Positions 37,308-46,770 of a stretch of 64,000 nucleotides of DNA are shown in pieces. The stretch is taken from contig NZ_CADIKB010000017.1 in NCBI RefSeq assembly GCF_902859825.1, forward strand, positions 57,096 through 121,095, written 5' to 3'. Under the pieces are notes generated by a model. It was not told where the DNA came from. It was given only the letters and a program-made list of their open reading frames with translations, and made no database searches. The DNA comes from Paraburkholderia phenoliruptrix. GTDB taxonomy: Bacteria > Pseudomonadota > Gammaproteobacteria > Burkholderiales > Burkholderiaceae. Positions within the stretch are counted from its first letter, which is position 1; each line of letters starts with the position of its first letter. A program made the position numbers and the translations under genes.

Positions 37308-37400
37308 GCGAACCTCACCGATTCAAGCGGTCATTAAAACGGAAGCGGTAACGGCGATCCCGGACGCCGCTCCATCCACACCTGGTACCAAGGAGAAGAT

Positions 37401-38549
37401 ATGCAACACAAGATGAAACAGCTGGCAGGCGCAGCGCTGGTTGCGGCGATGTCGGTGGCGGGGACGGCCAACGCTCAATCCACGGAAGACGTGAAGATCG
37501 GCTTTGCCGGTCCGATGACGGGCGCACAGGCTCACTACGGCAAGGACTTCCAGAACGGCATCACGTTGGCGGTGGAAGACATGAACGCGACGAAGCCGGT
37601 GATCGGCGGCAAGCCGGTGCGCTTCGTGCTCGACGCGGCCGACGACCAGGCCGACCCGCGCACCGGCACGACCGTTGCGCAGAAGCTGGTGGACGACGGC
37701 ATCAAAGGCATGCTCGGCCACTTCAACTCGGGCACGACGATCCCGGCATCGCGCATCTACGCGAACGCGGGCATTCCCGAAATCGCCATGGCGACGGCGC
37801 CTGAATACACGCAACAAGGTTTCAAGACCACGTTCCGCATGATGACGTCCGACACGCAGCAAGGTTCGGTCGCCGGCGCGTTCGCGGTGAAGTCGCTAGG
37901 CGTGAAGAAGATCGTGATCATCGACGACCGCACGGCATACGGCCAGGGTCTTGCCGATCAGTTCGAGAAGGCGGCGAAGGCGGCGGGCGGCTCGATCGTC
38001 GATCGTGAATACACGAACGACAAGGCCGTGGACTTCAAGTCGATTCTGACCAAGGTGAAGTCGGTCAATCCGGACCTGATCTACTACGGCGGCGCCGATT
38101 CGCAGGCAGCGCCGATGGTCAAGCAGATGAAGGCGCTCGGCATCAAGGCGCCGCTGATGGGCGGCGAAATGGTCCACACGCCGACCTTCATCCAGATTGC
38201 GGGCGACGCGGCGAACGGCACGGTGGCATCGCTCGCCGGCCTGCCGCTGGAAGAAATGCCGGGTGGTAAGGACTACGTCGCGAAGTACAAGAAGCGCTTC
38301 AACGAAGACGTGCAAACGTACTCGCCGTACGCCTACGACGGCGCGATGGCCATGTTTGCCGCCATGAAGAAGGCGAACTCGACGGACCCGGCCAAGTACC
38401 TGCCGCTGCTCGCGAAGACGTCGATGCCGGCGGTGACGTCGTCGAATCTGTCGTACGACGCCAAGGGCGACCTGAAGAACGGCGGCATCACGCTGTACAA
38501 GGTTGTCGACGGCAAGTGGACGACGCTGCAAAGCGTGGGCGGCAAGTAA
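37401..38549 (+). CDS. livK: Branched-chain amino acid ABC transporter substrate-binding protein (LivK type)
   Basis: A 382-residue Peripla_BP_6 protein with signal peptide MQHKMKQLAGAALVAAMSVA, cleaved near ANA|QSTEDVKIGFAGPMTGAQAHYG. It is the member here most like the classical Leu/Ile/Val binding proteins. A near-perfect AAGGAGAAGAT site precedes the ATG. No permease genes are adjacent; it is monocistronic with its own terminator and could serve a Liv permease elsewhere. Confidence 0.87.
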   Translation: MQHKMKQLAGAALVAAMSVAGTANAQSTEDVKIGFAGPMTGAQAHYGKDFQNGITLAVEDMNATKPVIGGKPVRFVLDAADDQADPRTGTTVAQKLVDDGIKGMLGHFNSGTTIPASRIYANAGIPEIAMATAPEYTQQGFKTTFRMMTSDTQQGSVAGAFAVKSLGVKKIVIIDDRTAYGQGLADQFEKAAKAAGGSIVDREYTNDKAVDFKSILTKVKSVNPDLIYYGGADSQAAPMVKQMKALGIKAPLMGGEMVHTPTFIQIAGDAANGTVASLAGLPLEEMPGGKDYVAKYKKRFNEDVQTYSPYAYDGAMAMFAAMKKANSTDPAKYLPLLAKTSMPAVTSSNLSYDAKGDLKNGGITLYKVVDGKWTTLQSVGGK

Positions 38550-38582
38550 GCTGATTTTGCAGCTTGTTTGACGTCGTCACGG

Positions 38583-38607
38583 ACCCCGCTTCGGCGGGGT
38601 TTTTTTA
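38583..38607 (+). terminator. Rho-independent terminator
   Basis: ACCCCGC and GCGGGGT around a TTCG tetraloop, followed by a T run. It ends the binding-protein transcript. Confidence 0.92.
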
Positions 38608-38641
38608 TGGGCTTTTGCAGAGTTGCTGCTTTTCAGTCGCC

Positions 38642-40360
38642 TCACTCCCCTCTCGACTTCCTCCCCTGCTCCCGAACCTGTTCTAGTGTCGCGCCGGGCG
38701 TACTCGCCTCCTGCGGCATGCGGATCTCGATCACCGCGGCGCGCTTCGCCTCCAGTGAACGCCGCAACGCCGGCAGAAATTCTTCGGTGCGCTCAACCGT
38801 CTCACCATGCGCGCCGAACGACCGCGCGAACGCCGCGAAGTCGGGATTGGTGAGCCCTGTGCCATGCACGCGATGCGGATAATGCCGTTCCTGATGCATG
38901 CGGATCGTGCCGAACTGACTATTGTTCACGACGATGAAAAGCACATGCAGATCGTATTGCATCGCCGTCGCCAGTTCCTGTGCGGCCATCATGAAGCAGC
39001 CGTCGCCGGCGAGCGCCACAACCGCTCGCTGCGGATACAGCGACTTCGCGGAAATCGCGGCCGGCACGCCGTAGCCCATCGCGCCGCTAGTCGGCGCCAG
39101 CTGCGAGCGGTACTGACGATACGAAAAGTGCCGATGCAGCCACGTCGCGTAATTGCCCGCGCCGTTCGTGAGAATTGCGTCGTCAGGAAGTTGCGCGCGC
39201 AACTGTTGAATGACTTCGCCCATCTGCACATCGCCGGGAATGGGGCGCGGCTCGCGCCACGCCAGATACGCGCGATGCGCCTCTTGCGCCGCGCCCGCCC
39301 ACGGCAGTCGATCGGCTGACGGCTTCAGCGCCGCAAGCGCCGCCGCGAGTTCCGGCATGCCGGAGACAATCGGCAAATCGGCGGCATACACGCGTCCGAG
39401 CTCTTCCGCACCTTGATGCACGTGAACGAGCGTCTGCTTCGTCTTCGGAATGTCGAGCAGCGTGTAGCCGTTCGTCGTGGCCTCGCCAAGACGCGGTCCC
39501 AGCGCGAGCAACAGATCGGCGTCGCGAATACGCTGCGCCAGCGCCGGATTGATGCCGAGGCCGACATCGCCCGCATAATTCGGGTGCTCGTTATTCAGCG
39601 TGTCCTGATAGCGGAACGCAAGGCCAATCGGCAATTCCCAGTTTTCGACGAAGCGTTGCAGATCCGCACACGCGGCGGCCGTCCAGCCGCTGCCGCCCGC
39701 GATCACCATGGGCCGTTGCGCGTGCACGAGCAGGTCACGCAGCCTGTCCATCTGCGCCGCCGACGGCGACGCGGCCACGCGTTGATAAGCGGGCGCGCCG
39801 GGCACGGCGTCGCACGCGTCGCTCAGCACATCTTCGGGCAAGGACAGCACCACCGGCCCGGGCCGCCCCGAAGTCGCCGTATGAAACGCGTGGCTCAGAT
39901 ACTCGGGAATGCGTTTCGGATCGTCGATCTGCGCAACCCACTTCGCCATCTGACCGAACATGCGCCGATAGTCAATCTCCTGAAACGCCTCGCGGTCGAG
40001 ATGCTCGCGCGCGCATTGGCCGATCAGCAGAATCATCGGCGTGGAGTCCTGAAACGCGGTATGCACGCCGATGGACGCATGCGTCGCGCCGGGTCCTCGC
40101 GTAACGAGCGCGACGCCCGGACGGCCGGTCAGCTTGCCCACCGCTTCGGCCATGTTGGCGGCCGCGGCTTCGTGACGGCAGACAATCGTCTGAATGCGTC
40201 CGGTTTCGTCGTGCAGCGAATCGAGCACCGCGAGAAAGCTCTCGCCGGGTACGCAGAAAACACGTTCGACGCCGTGCGTGAGCAAGGCATCGACGACGAG
40301 GCGCGCGCCCGTGGTTCGAGCGGCGGCAGAATCGGAAACGGGAGCATTCGGCTGCGACAT
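38642..40360 (-). CDS. Thiamine diphosphate-dependent enzyme, acetolactate synthase-like
   Basis: A 572-residue ThDP enzyme with the usual three domains. The N-terminal Pyr domain has FCVPGESFLAVLD and the cofactor-activating Glu in CRHEAAAANMAEA. The central domain is Rossmann-like, and the C-terminal PP domain has GDGCFMMAAQEL ending at NN (GDG-to-NN motif near residues 445-475). The start MSQPNAPVSD has GGAGG about 10 bases upstream; the frame is open 10 codons further. No regulatory-subunit gene is adjacent, so it is probably not the biosynthetic acetolactate synthase; benzoylformate-decarboxylase-like or other keto-acid chemistry is possible. Confidence 0.82.
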   Translation of the reverse strand: MSQPNAPVSDSAAARTTGARLVVDALLTHGVERVFCVPGESFLAVLDSLHDETGRIQTIVCRHEAAAANMAEAVGKLTGRPGVALVTRGPGATHASIGVHTAFQDSTPMILLIGQCAREHLDREAFQEIDYRRMFGQMAKWVAQIDDPKRIPEYLSHAFHTATSGRPGPVVLSLPEDVLSDACDAVPGAPAYQRVAASPSAAQMDRLRDLLVHAQRPMVIAGGSGWTAAACADLQRFVENWELPIGLAFRYQDTLNNEHPNYAGDVGLGINPALAQRIRDADLLLALGPRLGEATTNGYTLLDIPKTKQTLVHVHQGAEELGRVYAADLPIVSGMPELAAALAALKPSADRLPWAGAAQEAHRAYLAWREPRPIPGDVQMGEVIQQLRAQLPDDAILTNGAGNYATWLHRHFSYRQYRSQLAPTSGAMGYGVPAAISAKSLYPQRAVVALAGDGCFMMAAQELATAMQYDLHVLFIVVNNSQFGTIRMHQERHYPHRVHGTGLTNPDFAAFARSFGAHGETVERTEEFLPALRRSLEAKRAAVIEIRMPQEASTPGATLEQVREQGRKSRGE

Positions 40361-40541
40361 CGTGATGAAGCCTCCAGGCTGTGAGTGCATGAGTGCGGTC
40401 GGATGCCGGATCGACTGCGAAGTAGGCCGACCGGCGCTTTGACAGCTTACGCCGACAGGGCGTGCAGTGTCACGGCGCAGCGCAATGCATGATCACGCGG
40501 GAGACGCCGGTCGGCGCTCGCGTACCTGAAAGCGCGGGCCC

Positions 40542-40575
40542 AAAAAAAAGCAACGCGGGCCCGAGAGCCCGCGTT
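40542..40575 (-). terminator. Terminator of the minus-strand sdaA transcript
   Basis: Read on the minus strand, AACGCGGGC and GCCCGCGTT pair around 6 bases and are followed, after GC, by eight T residues. Confidence 0.85.
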
Positions 40576-40646
40576 CGCATGCGCCGCACAATCATCCGGG
40601 CGCCGTCCAGCCGCCGTCCAGCCATCGCCAGACGAACAGCGAATCG

Positions 40647-42035
40647 TCAGCACTCGACGATATTCACCGCCAGGCCGCCGCGCGACGTTTCCTTGTACTT
40701 CGTCTTCATGTCCGCGCCCGTTTCGCGCATTGTCTTGATGACGGAATCGAGCGACACGTAGTGGCTGCCGTCGCCGCGCAGCGCCATGCGCGCCGCGTTG
40801 ACCGCCTTCACCGACGCCATCGCATTGCGCTCGATGCACGGAATCTGCACCATGCCGCCGACCGGATCGCACGTGAGCCCGAGGTTGTGCTCCATGCCGA
40901 TCTCGGCTGCGTTTTCGACCTGCTTGGGCGTGCCGCCCATGACTGCAGCCAGCGCGCCTGCCGCCATCGAGCATGCCACGCCCACCTCGCCCTGACACCC
41001 CACTTCCGCGCCGGAAATCGAGGCATTTAGCTTGTACAGAATGCCGATGGCCGCAGCCGTCATCAGAAAGTCGATCACGCCCTGCTCGTTCGCGCCGGGC
41101 ATGAAGCGCGTGTAGTAATGCAGCACGGCTGGAATGATGCCGGCCGCGCCGTTGGTCGGCGCGGTGACGACGCGCCCGCCCGCAGCGTTTTCCTCATTGA
41201 CGGCGATCGCGTACAGATTGATCCAGTCGACCATGGAAAGCGGATCGCGCAAAGCCAGTTCCGGATTGCCCGACAGCGCGCGATACAGCTGCGGCGCGCG
41301 GCGCTTCACCTGGAACGGACCGGGCAGATTGCCGTCCGCATCCGGATTGTTGATGCCGCAGCCGCGCGACACACACGACTGCATGACCTCCCAGATCTTC
41401 AGCAGGCCCGCGCGCGTTTCCTCTTCGGTGTGCCAAGCGCGCTCGTTGTCCCACATCAATTGCGCGATGCTTTTACCGGTCGATTCGCACAGCGCGAGCA
41501 ACTCGTTGCCGGTGCGAAACGAATGCGGCAGTTGATCCACGGCGCTGAGCACTTTGGTGTTCGGCGCGCCGGCCGTGACAACGAAGCCGCCGCCCACGGA
41601 CAAATACGTCGACTCGCGCAACGTGTCGCCTTGCGCGTCGAACGCGCGCAGCTTCAGGCCGTTCGGGTGTTCGGGCAGCGCCTGCCGATAGAACGAGATG
41701 TGCTCCTTCTGCACGAACGGCACCTCGTGCGTGCCGAGCAACGCGAGCTTGCGCGTGGTGCGGACCGCTTCGAGCCGCTGCGCAATCGTGTCGGGATTTA
41801 CGGTGTCGGGCGCGTCGCCCATCAGGCCGAGCATCACGCCGCGGTCCGTACCGTGCCCTTTGCCCGTTGCGCCGAGCGAGCCGTACAGATCCACCTTTAC
41901 CGACGCGGTGTTCACAAGCAGCCCGTCGCGTTCGAGCCCTTGCGCGAACATCAGCGCCGCGCGCATCGGCCCGACCGTATGCGAGCTTGACGGACCGATG
42001 CCGATTTTGAAGAGATCGAACACACTGACTGCCAT
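40647..42035 (-). CDS. sdaA: L-serine ammonia-lyase (iron-sulphur type)
   Basis: A 462-residue single-chain L-serine dehydratase that converts serine to pyruvate and ammonia. It has the family opening SVFDLFKIGIGPSSSHTVGPMRAA. The iron-sulphur ligand cysteines lie in the C-terminal half (CGINNPD, GCQGEVGVACSMAAG and TCDPVGGMVQIPCIERNAM). The frame is open 87 codons upstream, but ATG 42035 with CAGGAGCAG ahead gives the family start. It lies downstream of gcvTHP on the same strand, so glycine to serine to pyruvate catabolism is clustered here. Confidence 0.95.
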   Translation of the reverse strand: MAVSVFDLFKIGIGPSSSHTVGPMRAALMFAQGLERDGLLVNTASVKVDLYGSLGATGKGHGTDRGVMLGLMGDAPDTVNPDTIAQRLEAVRTTRKLALLGTHEVPFVQKEHISFYRQALPEHPNGLKLRAFDAQGDTLRESTYLSVGGGFVVTAGAPNTKVLSAVDQLPHSFRTGNELLALCESTGKSIAQLMWDNERAWHTEEETRAGLLKIWEVMQSCVSRGCGINNPDADGNLPGPFQVKRRAPQLYRALSGNPELALRDPLSMVDWINLYAIAVNEENAAGGRVVTAPTNGAAGIIPAVLHYYTRFMPGANEQGVIDFLMTAAAIGILYKLNASISGAEVGCQGEVGVACSMAAGALAAVMGGTPKQVENAAEIGMEHNLGLTCDPVGGMVQIPCIERNAMASVKAVNAARMALRGDGSHYVSLDSVIKTMRETGADMKTKYKETSRGGLAVNIVEC

Positions 42036-42063
42036 TGACTGCTCCTGCTGATGAAGTGTTGGT

Positions 42064-43194
42064 TTAGCGCGCCGGCATCGGCAAACACACGGCGAGCCAT
42101 GCCGGCGGCGTTGCTGCGAGTTGCAGCGCGATCGGCGTATAGCGTCCGTCGAGACGCGCCGCCAGGTGAAACAGTTCCGCCGCGTTCTTCGGATCCCACT
42201 GGCCCGAATAGCCGGGCAAGCCGGCTTCGCGACGTTTTGCGTCGAACGCGACGCTTGAATGCACGAACTCCTCATGCGTCTTGCTGCCGTTCGCATACGG
42301 CGCGAGCCAGTTGAGCGCGGCTTGCAGCGACGCGCCGTTCGCGCCCTTTTCCGGCAGCCAGTTGCGGTTGTGGCGGCGGGCGGCGAGCGCGGCGGTCACG
42401 AGCGGCTGCAGATCGTACGTGACGTAGTGCAGCGCGTCACGTTCGGCGAAATCGATGGTCGATCCATCCGGCTCGATGTTGTCGCCCACATGCTCGACAA
42501 AGAGACGCTGCGCCGCGTTGATCATCTTGCGGTTGTCGAGCGTGAAGGCGGCCATTGCTATCAGTTTGATCCGGTGGCTTTGCCAGTTGTTCCGGTAATT
42601 GCCTTTCAGCGGACGCGGCTGCGCGTCGATTTGCGCGATATAGCCGTTGGCGAGTTTCGTGAGAAACGCCATCGACGCATTGCGGGTTTTTACCGGCAGC
42701 GCGCTCGCGGTCATGTCATACGCGAGAATCAGGCCTTCGAAATGCGTTTCGTCGATGGGATTGAAGCTCGGCTGATAGGTCGTGACCCACGCGTACAGCA
42801 AGCGGTCGACGAGCTTCAGATAGCGGTCGTCGCTGGTGGCGCGCCACGCGAGCGCGGCGTCGCGCAGCAACGCGAGATCTTTTTCCGCTTCCACGCTCTG
42901 ATCGTAGATGCCCTCGTGCGGCAGCGTGCCTTCGGTGTGCAGCCTTGCCTGCGCATGCGGCGGGTCGCTCAGATGCGCCTGCACATTGCTCACCAAAGCC
43001 TTCACGCCAGGGTCGGCGTTGGTGCGCTCGCTGGTTTGCCACGCGGGGGCCGCGCAGAAATTCATCGCGGCTTGCGCATACCGCAGCGGCAGCAGCACGG
43101 CGGCGCCGGCAAAGAGCCAGCCGCACGCTTGCCGCCGCATGTGAACTCGCATTGCTTCGGCCGGGCTTTGCATCAATCGCACCTTTCGCACCAT
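42064..43194 (-). CDS. Alginate lyase family protein, secreted or periplasmic
   Basis: A 376-residue protein of the AlgL-type alpha/alpha barrel family. A basic N-terminus and hydrophobic segment (ACGWLFAGAAVLLPLRYAQA) look like a signal peptide. NYRNNWQSHRIKL near residue 200 corresponds to the NNHxxW catalytic block, and ERDALHYVTYDLQPL near residue 254 to the catalytic Tyr/Arg block. In AlgL the His is followed by Tyr-Trp; here the order differs (NNWQSH), so specificity for alginate is uncertain. GAGGAG precedes the ATG. It is wedged between gcvP and sdaA with small gaps, an odd place for a polysaccharide lyase. Confidence 0.75.
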   Translation of the reverse strand: MVRKVRLMQSPAEAMRVHMRRQACGWLFAGAAVLLPLRYAQAAMNFCAAPAWQTSERTNADPGVKALVSNVQAHLSDPPHAQARLHTEGTLPHEGIYDQSVEAEKDLALLRDAALAWRATSDDRYLKLVDRLLYAWVTTYQPSFNPIDETHFEGLILAYDMTASALPVKTRNASMAFLTKLANGYIAQIDAQPRPLKGNYRNNWQSHRIKLIAMAAFTLDNRKMINAAQRLFVEHVGDNIEPDGSTIDFAERDALHYVTYDLQPLVTAALAARRHNRNWLPEKGANGASLQAALNWLAPYANGSKTHEEFVHSSVAFDAKRREAGLPGYSGQWDPKNAAELFHLAARLDGRYTPIALQLAATPPAWLAVCLPMPAR

Positions 43195-43310
43195 GCGAAA
43201 CTCCTCGTTGGGCTGATTCGGTGTGAGATGTTAGCCGTTTGCGGCGTGAAGCGACAGAACCGCGCACCGCCCGCCTGCCACCGGCGGACGGCGCACGTTT
43301 AAAGCCAGTC

Positions 43311-46247
43311 TTACTCGTAATCCGCGACCGGCACGCAGGAGCAGAACAGATTGCGATCGCCGTATACGTTGTCCGCGCGGCCGACCGACGGCCAGTACTT
43401 TTTCGCGATCAGCGTGGGCAGCGGATAAGCCGCCGTTTCACGCGAGTACGCGTGCTTCCACGCGTCGGCGATCACGACCGCGGCCGTGTGCGGCGCGTGC
43501 TTCAGCGGATTGTCCTCGCGGTCGGCGCGGCCTTCTTCGACCGCGCGGATTTCTTCGCGGATCGCAATCATCGCTTCGATAAAACGGTCGAGCTCTTCCT
43601 TCGATTCCGATTCCGTCGGCTCCACCATCAGCGTGCCCGGCACCGGGAAGCTCATAGTCGGCGCGTGGAAGCCGTAATCGGCGAGGCGCTTGGCGACGTC
43701 GTCGACGGTAATGCCGCTCGTTTCCTTGATCGGACGCAGATCCAGAATGCATTCGTGCGCGACGAGGCCGCCCGGGCCCGAGTACAGCACCGGATAATGC
43801 GGCGCCAACTTCTTCGCGACGTAGTTCGCATTGAGGATCGCGGTTTCCGTCGCTGCCGTGAGGTTCTTCGCGCCCATCATTGCGATGTACATCCACGAGA
43901 TCGGCAGGATCGACGCCGAACCGTACGGCGCGCCGGACACAGCGCCGATGCCGCTCGGCGCGCGCTCGTAGCCCGACGAAATCTGGTTCGGCAGAAATTG
44001 CGCGAGATGCGCGCCGACCGCGACCGGACCGACGCCCGGTCCGCCGCCGCCGTGCGGAATGCAGAAGGTCTTGTGCAGGTTCAGATGCGAGACGTCGCCG
44101 CCGAACTGGCCCGGCGCCGTCAAACCGACCATGGCGTTCATGTTCGCGCCGTCCACATAGACCTGGCCGCCGCGCGCATGCACGATCTCGCAGATTTCGC
44201 GCACATTCTGTTCGAACACGCCGTGCGTGGACGGATACGTGATCATGATCGCCGCGAGTTTGTCGGCGTGCTGATCGGCCTTCTTCTTCAGGTCTTCGAT
44301 GTCGACGTTGCCTTGCGCGTCGCAGGCGACGACCACGACCTGCATGCCGGCCATTTGCGCCGAAGCCGGGTTCGTGCCGTGCGCCGAAGCGGGAATCAGG
44401 CAGACGTTGCGATGCGCCTCGCCGCGCGACGCGTGGTACGCGTGGATGATCAGGAGGCCCGCATATTCGCCCTGCGAGCCCGCATTCGGCTGCAACGACA
44501 CGGCCGCGTAGCCGGTGGCCGCGACCAGCATGGCCTCCAACTGATCGATCATTTCGCGGTAGCCGACGGTTTGCTCAGCCGGCGCGAACGGATGGATCTG
44601 GCCAAATTCGGGCCACGTGACCGGCAGCATCTCCGAGGTGGCGTTCAGTTTCATCGTGCACGAGCCGAGCGGAATCATCGAACGGTCGAGCGCGAGGTCT
44701 TTGTCCGACAGGCTGCGCAGATAACGCAGCATTTCCGTTTCCGAATGATGACGGTTGAACACGTGATGCGTGAGGTAGGCGCTGGTGCGTTCGAGCGATG
44801 CCGGAACCGACGCCGTGTCCGAAGCCGCCACTGCTGAGTCCAGCGCGTCGACTTGCGGCACGTCGCTTGCGCCCGCGGCTTGTGCAAAGACGGCGAGCAG
44901 ATCGGCGAGATCGCCGCGCGTGGTCGTTTCGTCGATCGACACGCCGACTTGCGTCTCGCTCACACGGCGCAGGTTGATGCGCTTTGCGTTCGCTGCGTCG
45001 TGCAGCGCCTGCGTGCGCGCACCGGTGTCGAACGTGAGCGTGTCGAAGAAAGTTTCGTTGACGAGCGAGTAGCCGAGCTGCTTCGCGCCTTGCGCGAGCA
45101 ACGCGGCGATGCGGTTCACGCGCAGCGCGATGGTCTTCAGGCCGCGCGGGCCGTGATAGACCGCGTACATGCTGGCCATGATGGCGAGGAGCGCCTGCGC
45201 GGTACACACGTTCGACGTGGCCTTCTCGCGGCGAATGTGCTGTTCGCGCGTTTGCAGCGCGAGACGCAGCGCGGGATTGCCTTGCGCGTCGACCGTCACG
45301 CCGACGAGACGGCCCGGCATCTGACGCTTGAATTCGTCGCGCACCGCGAGGTAAGCCGCGTGCGGACCGCCGAAGCCGACCGGCACGCCGAAACGCTGCG
45401 TATTGCCGACCGCCACATCCGCGCCCCATTCGCCCGGCGGCGTGAGCACGGTGAGCGCGAGCAGGTCGGCGGCGACGACCACGTGGCCGCCCGCTGCGTG
45501 GATGGCTTCGGTGAGCGCGCGGTAGTCGCGCACGTCGCCGTTCACGCCCGGATATTGCAGCAGCACGCCGAATGCGTTCGCGTTCGCGGCTTCACCTGCG
45601 GGACCGACCTTGACTTCGATGCCGACCGGCGTGGCGCGCGTTTTCACCACTTCGATGGTTTGCGGCAGCACGTCGTCGGCGACGTAGAACACATTCGACT
45701 TCGGTTTGCCGATGCGCTGCAGCAGCGTCATGGCTTCGGCCGCAGCGGTGGCTTCGTCGAGCAAGGACGCATTGGAAATGGCGAGGCCGGTCAGATCGAC
45801 CACCATCTGCTGAAAGTTCAGCAGCGCTTCCAGACGGCCCTGCGAAATTTCCGGCTGATACGGCGTGTAGGCCGTGTACCAAGCCGGATTTTCCAGCACG
45901 TTGCGCAGGATCACCGTCGGCGTGTGTGCGTTGTAATAGCCCTGCCCGATGTACGAGCGGAACACCTGGTTCTTGTCCGCCAGCTCGCGCAGGGCGGCGA
46001 GCGCTTCGGCCTCGCTTTTCGGCTGCGCGAACGGGCCGAGCGGCAGCGGCTCGGCGCGGCGGATCGTCTTCGGAATGACGGCGTCGATCAGCGCCGCGCG
46101 CGACGCAAAGCCGAGCGCTTCGAGCATGGCCTGCTGGTCGGCCGAATCCGGGCCGATGTGCCGTTCGGCGAAGGCGTCATGCACTTCGAGCGCGGCAAGC
46201 GAGAGAGGAGTGCGGTTCATCAGACGATCCGGGTGTTCGAGCTTCAT
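43311..46247 (-). CDS. gcvP: Glycine dehydrogenase (decarboxylating), P protein of the glycine cleavage system
   Basis: Pyridoxal-phosphate enzyme of 978 residues that decarboxylates glycine and passes the aminomethyl group to lipoyl-GcvH. It has the N-terminal ERHIGPDSADQQAMLEAL block, YYNAHTPTVILRN, and the cofactor Lys in the segment LNLHKTFCIPHGGGGPGVGP near residue 730. Length is that of the fused single-chain form. AGGA lies ahead of the ATG. It is third in gcvT-gcvH-gcvP. Confidence 0.96.
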   Translation of the reverse strand: MKLEHPDRLMNRTPLSLAALEVHDAFAERHIGPDSADQQAMLEALGFASRAALIDAVIPKTIRRAEPLPLGPFAQPKSEAEALAALRELADKNQVFRSYIGQGYYNAHTPTVILRNVLENPAWYTAYTPYQPEISQGRLEALLNFQQMVVDLTGLAISNASLLDEATAAAEAMTLLQRIGKPKSNVFYVADDVLPQTIEVVKTRATPVGIEVKVGPAGEAANANAFGVLLQYPGVNGDVRDYRALTEAIHAAGGHVVVAADLLALTVLTPPGEWGADVAVGNTQRFGVPVGFGGPHAAYLAVRDEFKRQMPGRLVGVTVDAQGNPALRLALQTREQHIRREKATSNVCTAQALLAIMASMYAVYHGPRGLKTIALRVNRIAALLAQGAKQLGYSLVNETFFDTLTFDTGARTQALHDAANAKRINLRRVSETQVGVSIDETTTRGDLADLLAVFAQAAGASDVPQVDALDSAVAASDTASVPASLERTSAYLTHHVFNRHHSETEMLRYLRSLSDKDLALDRSMIPLGSCTMKLNATSEMLPVTWPEFGQIHPFAPAEQTVGYREMIDQLEAMLVAATGYAAVSLQPNAGSQGEYAGLLIIHAYHASRGEAHRNVCLIPASAHGTNPASAQMAGMQVVVVACDAQGNVDIEDLKKKADQHADKLAAIMITYPSTHGVFEQNVREICEIVHARGGQVYVDGANMNAMVGLTAPGQFGGDVSHLNLHKTFCIPHGGGGPGVGPVAVGAHLAQFLPNQISSGYERAPSGIGAVSGAPYGSASILPISWMYIAMMGAKNLTAATETAILNANYVAKKLAPHYPVLYSGPGGLVAHECILDLRPIKETSGITVDDVAKRLADYGFHAPTMSFPVPGTLMVEPTESESKEELDRFIEAMIAIREEIRAVEEGRADREDNPLKHAPHTAAVVIADAWKHAYSRETAAYPLPTLIAKKYWPSVGRADNVYGDRNLFCSCVPVADYE

Positions 46248-46317
46248 GGTGTTCCTGGCGGTGCGGCCGGCCTTATGCGAAGGGTGCGCCGCACCTGACG
46301 GTTAGACGAGAGGTGAA

Positions 46318-46698
46318 TCAGGCGCCGATGGACTTCGAGTAAGCGTCGGCGTCGATCAGGCGGTCGAGCGTGGCGTCCGACGCGGGCTTGATCTTGAAGA
46401 GCCAGCTTTCGTACGGCGCGCTGTTCACGGAATCCGGCGAGTCGCCCACGGCGCTGTTCGCCTCGATGACTTCGCCCGAAACCGGCGCGTAAATGTCCGA
46501 CGCGGCTTTCACCGATTCGATCACGGCGACGGTGTCGCCCGCGGTGACGGTCTTGCCCAGTTCCTGGACTTCGAAGAAGACGATGTCGCCGAGCGCTTCC
46601 TGCGCGTGGTCGGTAATGCCGACCGTCAGCGTGCCGTCCGCTTCGGTACGGACCCATTCGTGCGATTCGGTGTATTTCAGGTCGGCCGGGATGCTCAT
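46318..46698 (-). CDS. gcvH: Glycine cleavage system H protein
   Basis: Lipoyl carrier of 126 residues. The lipoylated Lys lies in AVIESVKAASDIYAPVSGEV near residue 64. The start MSIPADLKYTESHEWV is the family opening and TAGGAGCATCC forms the ribosome site. It shuttles the aminomethyl group between GcvP and GcvT. Confidence 0.96.
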   Translation of the reverse strand: MSIPADLKYTESHEWVRTEADGTLTVGITDHAQEALGDIVFFEVQELGKTVTAGDTVAVIESVKAASDIYAPVSGEVIEANSAVGDSPDSVNSAPYESWLFKIKPASDATLDRLIDADAYSKSIGA

Positions 46699-46770
46699 TG
46701 GATGCTCCTATGCGGTGTGATTCGGTAATGTCTGGATAAGGTGACGCGCGCGCCGGTTGCCGGCGGCGGC

